Shown here one piece after another: positions 13,852-14,975 of a DNA stretch of 14,975 nucleotides. A model generated the notes under the pieces. It searched no databases. It saw nothing but the letters and a program-made list of their open reading frames with translations, and was not told the origin of the DNA. Position 1 is the stretch's first letter. Each line of letters begins with the position of its first letter. Origin of the DNA: an uncultured Porphyromonas sp. (GTDB lineage Bacteria; Bacteroidota; Bacteroidia; Bacteroidales; Porphyromonadaceae); the NCBI GenBank assembly GCA_900538385.1, contig UWSO01000041.1, forward strand, positions 1 through 14,975, in the 5' to 3' direction. The translations under genes were made by a program, and so were the position numbers.

Positions 13852-14910
13852 CTAGGCTCGAAGGGCTCTCTTCGTCTCGTGGTCTAGCTCGAAGTCGCAG
13901 TCGTGCAGAACCAAAGAGAAGAGGATGTGTACGAGCTTGTTGTTGACATTGTTGAGGATGACCCCGTAGGACTTGCCTTGGGCTTTCATGCGTAGGTAGT
14001 ATTGTCTTAATGTTGGGTTATGAGTTATGGCACTTCGGGCTGCTTGGGTCAAGATTCCTTTTAGCCGTCGGTTACTGTAGCCGCTTGTGTTGGCTTTGTG
14101 AAAGACTGAGCTCCCAGAGCTCTCGTAGAAGGGTGCTATACCGCAGTAGCTGGCCATCTTCTTGGCATTCCAACCCTTGAAGTTGTCGGTGTAAATGATC
14201 AGCATGATAGAGGTGACGAGACCTACTCCTTTGCAGGAAATGAGGTGCAGGTAGTTGCGGTACATCTGCTCGTCTTCCTTGATGATTTCAAGCATTCGGC
14301 ACTCGCACTCTTGGATGCTTTTGGTCAGGATGTTGATGGCCTTCTGAGCATCTCGGTAGATAAAGTCGTCGACTTTAGACTTGCTAGAGATGTGCTGTTT
14401 TTCCTTGGCACTAACCATCTTAGCTCGCCTCTCGGCAACTAGTGACTGCCTATAGAGAAAGAGGTCACGTAGGCTGCGCATGTTCCCGTCCAAAGGTTTA
14501 TAGAGAGTGGCTTTGGAGCGGAAGCGTAGGGCGTAGTAAGCGATCATCTCTGAGTCAGCTTTGTCGTCCTTGCCTTTGCGCAGTCCCATGCTACGCTTGA
14601 TCTGTAGGGCGCTCTCGCGCCAGATGTCTAGGTCGTTGCCGTAGAGCCAGTCGCAGAGTGCGCGATCGTATCCTCCTGTAGTCTCACAGCAGAAAAGCAT
14701 GGTGTCGGTCTTGACTCCTCGACCAGCGTTCTTCTTGCTCCAAGAGACGAGGCTCCGGAACCCCTTAGGGTTGTTTTCTACAGTGGTGTAGGCGAGCTGT
14801 TGCTCTCTGTCTGATTGTGATTCGTAGCGAATCAGGGTGGCATCCAATAGTGTCCTAAACGTTTTGCAGGATAAAGAGAAAAGGGTAGGTTTGTAATTGA
14901 AAGAAAGCAC
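13852..14910 (-). CDS. IS110-family transposase, N-terminus probably damaged
   Basis: A DEDD recombinase that in active relatives moves its element as a circle, guided by a structured RNA. The 352 residues show the acidic-site Glu in CCETTGGYD (E76), the last two Asp in KDDKADSEMIA (D116, D119), and the C-terminal Tnp_2 domain: LISCKGVGLVTS (223-234), YCGIAPFYESSGSS (255-268) with the catalytic Ser of the SG motif (S264 or S265), SGYSNRRLKGILTQAARSAI (276-295) and QGKSYGVILN. The expected N-terminal block, roughly G-I-D-V-S-K-D-T-L-D, is missing: only LDATLIRYE (22-30) is normal, and the preceding ~20 residues read through a fold-back sequence. In the next frame a short trace, NV-stop-DT, resembles the lost motif. 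The only upstream start is GTG at 14910. So this is likely a 5'-damaged and inactive copy, unless the true start is outside the annotated frame. The family call is certain; the inactivity is inferred. Confidence 0.8.
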   Translation of the reverse strand: MLSFNYKPTLFSLSCKTFRTLLDATLIRYESQSDREQQLAYTTVENNPKGFRSLVSWSKKNAGRGVKTDTMLFCCETTGGYDRALCDWLYGNDLDIWRESALQIKRSMGLRKGKDDKADSEMIAYYALRFRSKATLYKPLDGNMRSLRDLFLYRQSLVAERRAKMVSAKEKQHISSKSKVDDFIYRDAQKAINILTKSIQECECRMLEIIKEDEQMYRNYLHLISCKGVGLVTSIMLIIYTDNFKGWNAKKMASYCGIAPFYESSGSSVFHKANTSGYSNRRLKGILTQAARSAITHNPTLRQYYLRMKAQGKSYGVILNNVNNKLVHILFSLVLHDCDFELDHETKRALRA

Positions 14911-14943
14911 AGCTAGTGAAAGCTGTCACAAACCACCCTTTTC
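14878..14943. repeat. 16-bp fold-back over the transposase 5' end
   Basis: GAAAAGGGTAGGTTTGT (14878-14894) pairs with ACAAACCACCCTTTTC (14928-14943) over 16 bp with one bulged A. The 33-nt loop holds a second perfect hairpin, ACAGCT/AGCTGT (14909-14914 with 14921-14926), covering the putative GTG start. It could be a fold-back that blocks transposase translation, the 5' part of a guide RNA, or a tiny 66-bp inserted element. No target duplication is visible. Confidence 0.7.
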
Positions 14944-14948
14944 AATGG

Positions 14949-14956
14949 CAAATATA
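14949..14956 (-). promoter_or_regulatory. Bacteroidota -7 promoter box before the transposase
   Basis: The minus strand reads TATATTTG, an exact TAnnTTTG box. Transcription would start near 14942, right at the base of the 16-bp fold-back, so that structure would form the 5' end of the transcript. The -33 box would fall at or just beyond the window edge and cannot be checked. Confidence 0.45.
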
Positions 14957-14975
14957 ACACTATTCGCACAAGTAA

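Larger units (their letters stand above)
13773..14975 (-). mobile_element. IS110-family insertion sequence, ends not resolved
   Basis: The element is recognised by its DEDD/Tnp_2-type transposase. IS110 elements usually lack long terminal inverted repeats and target duplications, so the ends cannot be placed. The left end is set here at the structured segment after the gene; the right end may lie beyond the window. ACCCTTT occurs in the same orientation at 13696-13702 and 14935-14941, and inverted at 14880-14886, but this is too short to define ends. Confidence 0.5.

Noticed and set aside
13696..14886. ACCCTTT/AAAGGGT as terminal inverted repeats of the IS
   Set aside because: Only 7 bp match, IS110 elements usually lack such ends, and the right copy lies inside the fold-back.

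Overview
The window looks like a chromosomal segment of a Bacteroidota bacterium, most likely Porphyromonas (P. asaccharolytica/P. uenonis-like by feel; this is inference). The reasons are a FimA/Mfa-type fimbrillin lipoprotein, a UvrA of the Bacteroidota type, three exact TATATTTG copies of the Bacteroidota -7 promoter box (TAnnTTTG), start codons without Shine-Dalgarno sequences, and an IS110-family transposase. No rRNA, tRNA or CRISPR array was seen.

Layout, left to right. Positions 1-305 hold no gene but contain a foldable three-armed inverted-repeat structure and a pair of ~28-bp direct repeats exactly 60 bp apart. Then come four leftward (minus-strand) genes: a CPA1-type cation/proton antiporter with a C-terminal TrkA-C domain (306-1841); a lone fimbrillin-like lipoprotein (2056-3642) ending in a strong intrinsic terminator; and the pyrK-pyrD pair (5868-4139), which overlaps by 7 nt and encodes the NAD-linked class 1B dihydroorotate dehydrogenase of pyrimidine synthesis. 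The 415-bp gap between the fimbrillin gene and pyrD carries three tandem 22-bp repeats.

The ~500-bp divergent gap between pyrK and uvrA holds an array of TCGGA/GGAA-rich repeats bracketed by a 10-bp inverted repeat. To its right is a rightward cluster: uvrA (6383-9322), a SWIM zinc-finger protein whose remainder resembles an eroded SNF2 ATPase (9360-10742), a PcrA/UvrD helicase starting 1 nt after it (10744-13098), and a small Cys-bearing hypothetical protein (13172-13627). UvrA plus UvrD points to nucleotide-excision repair; the SWIM protein is placed to act with them.

The right end is an IS110-family (DEDD) transposase on the minus strand (14910-13852). Its N-terminus, including the expected first catalytic Asp, appears lost. 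It is flanked by a near-perfect 16-bp fold-back over its 5' end and by a strongly structured, GC-rich non-coding segment just 3' of its stop. Because IS110 elements encode guide (bridge/seek) RNAs in their non-coding ends, these two segments are the best candidates in the window for a functional RNA that has not been described; this is inference, and the element's right end may lie outside the window.
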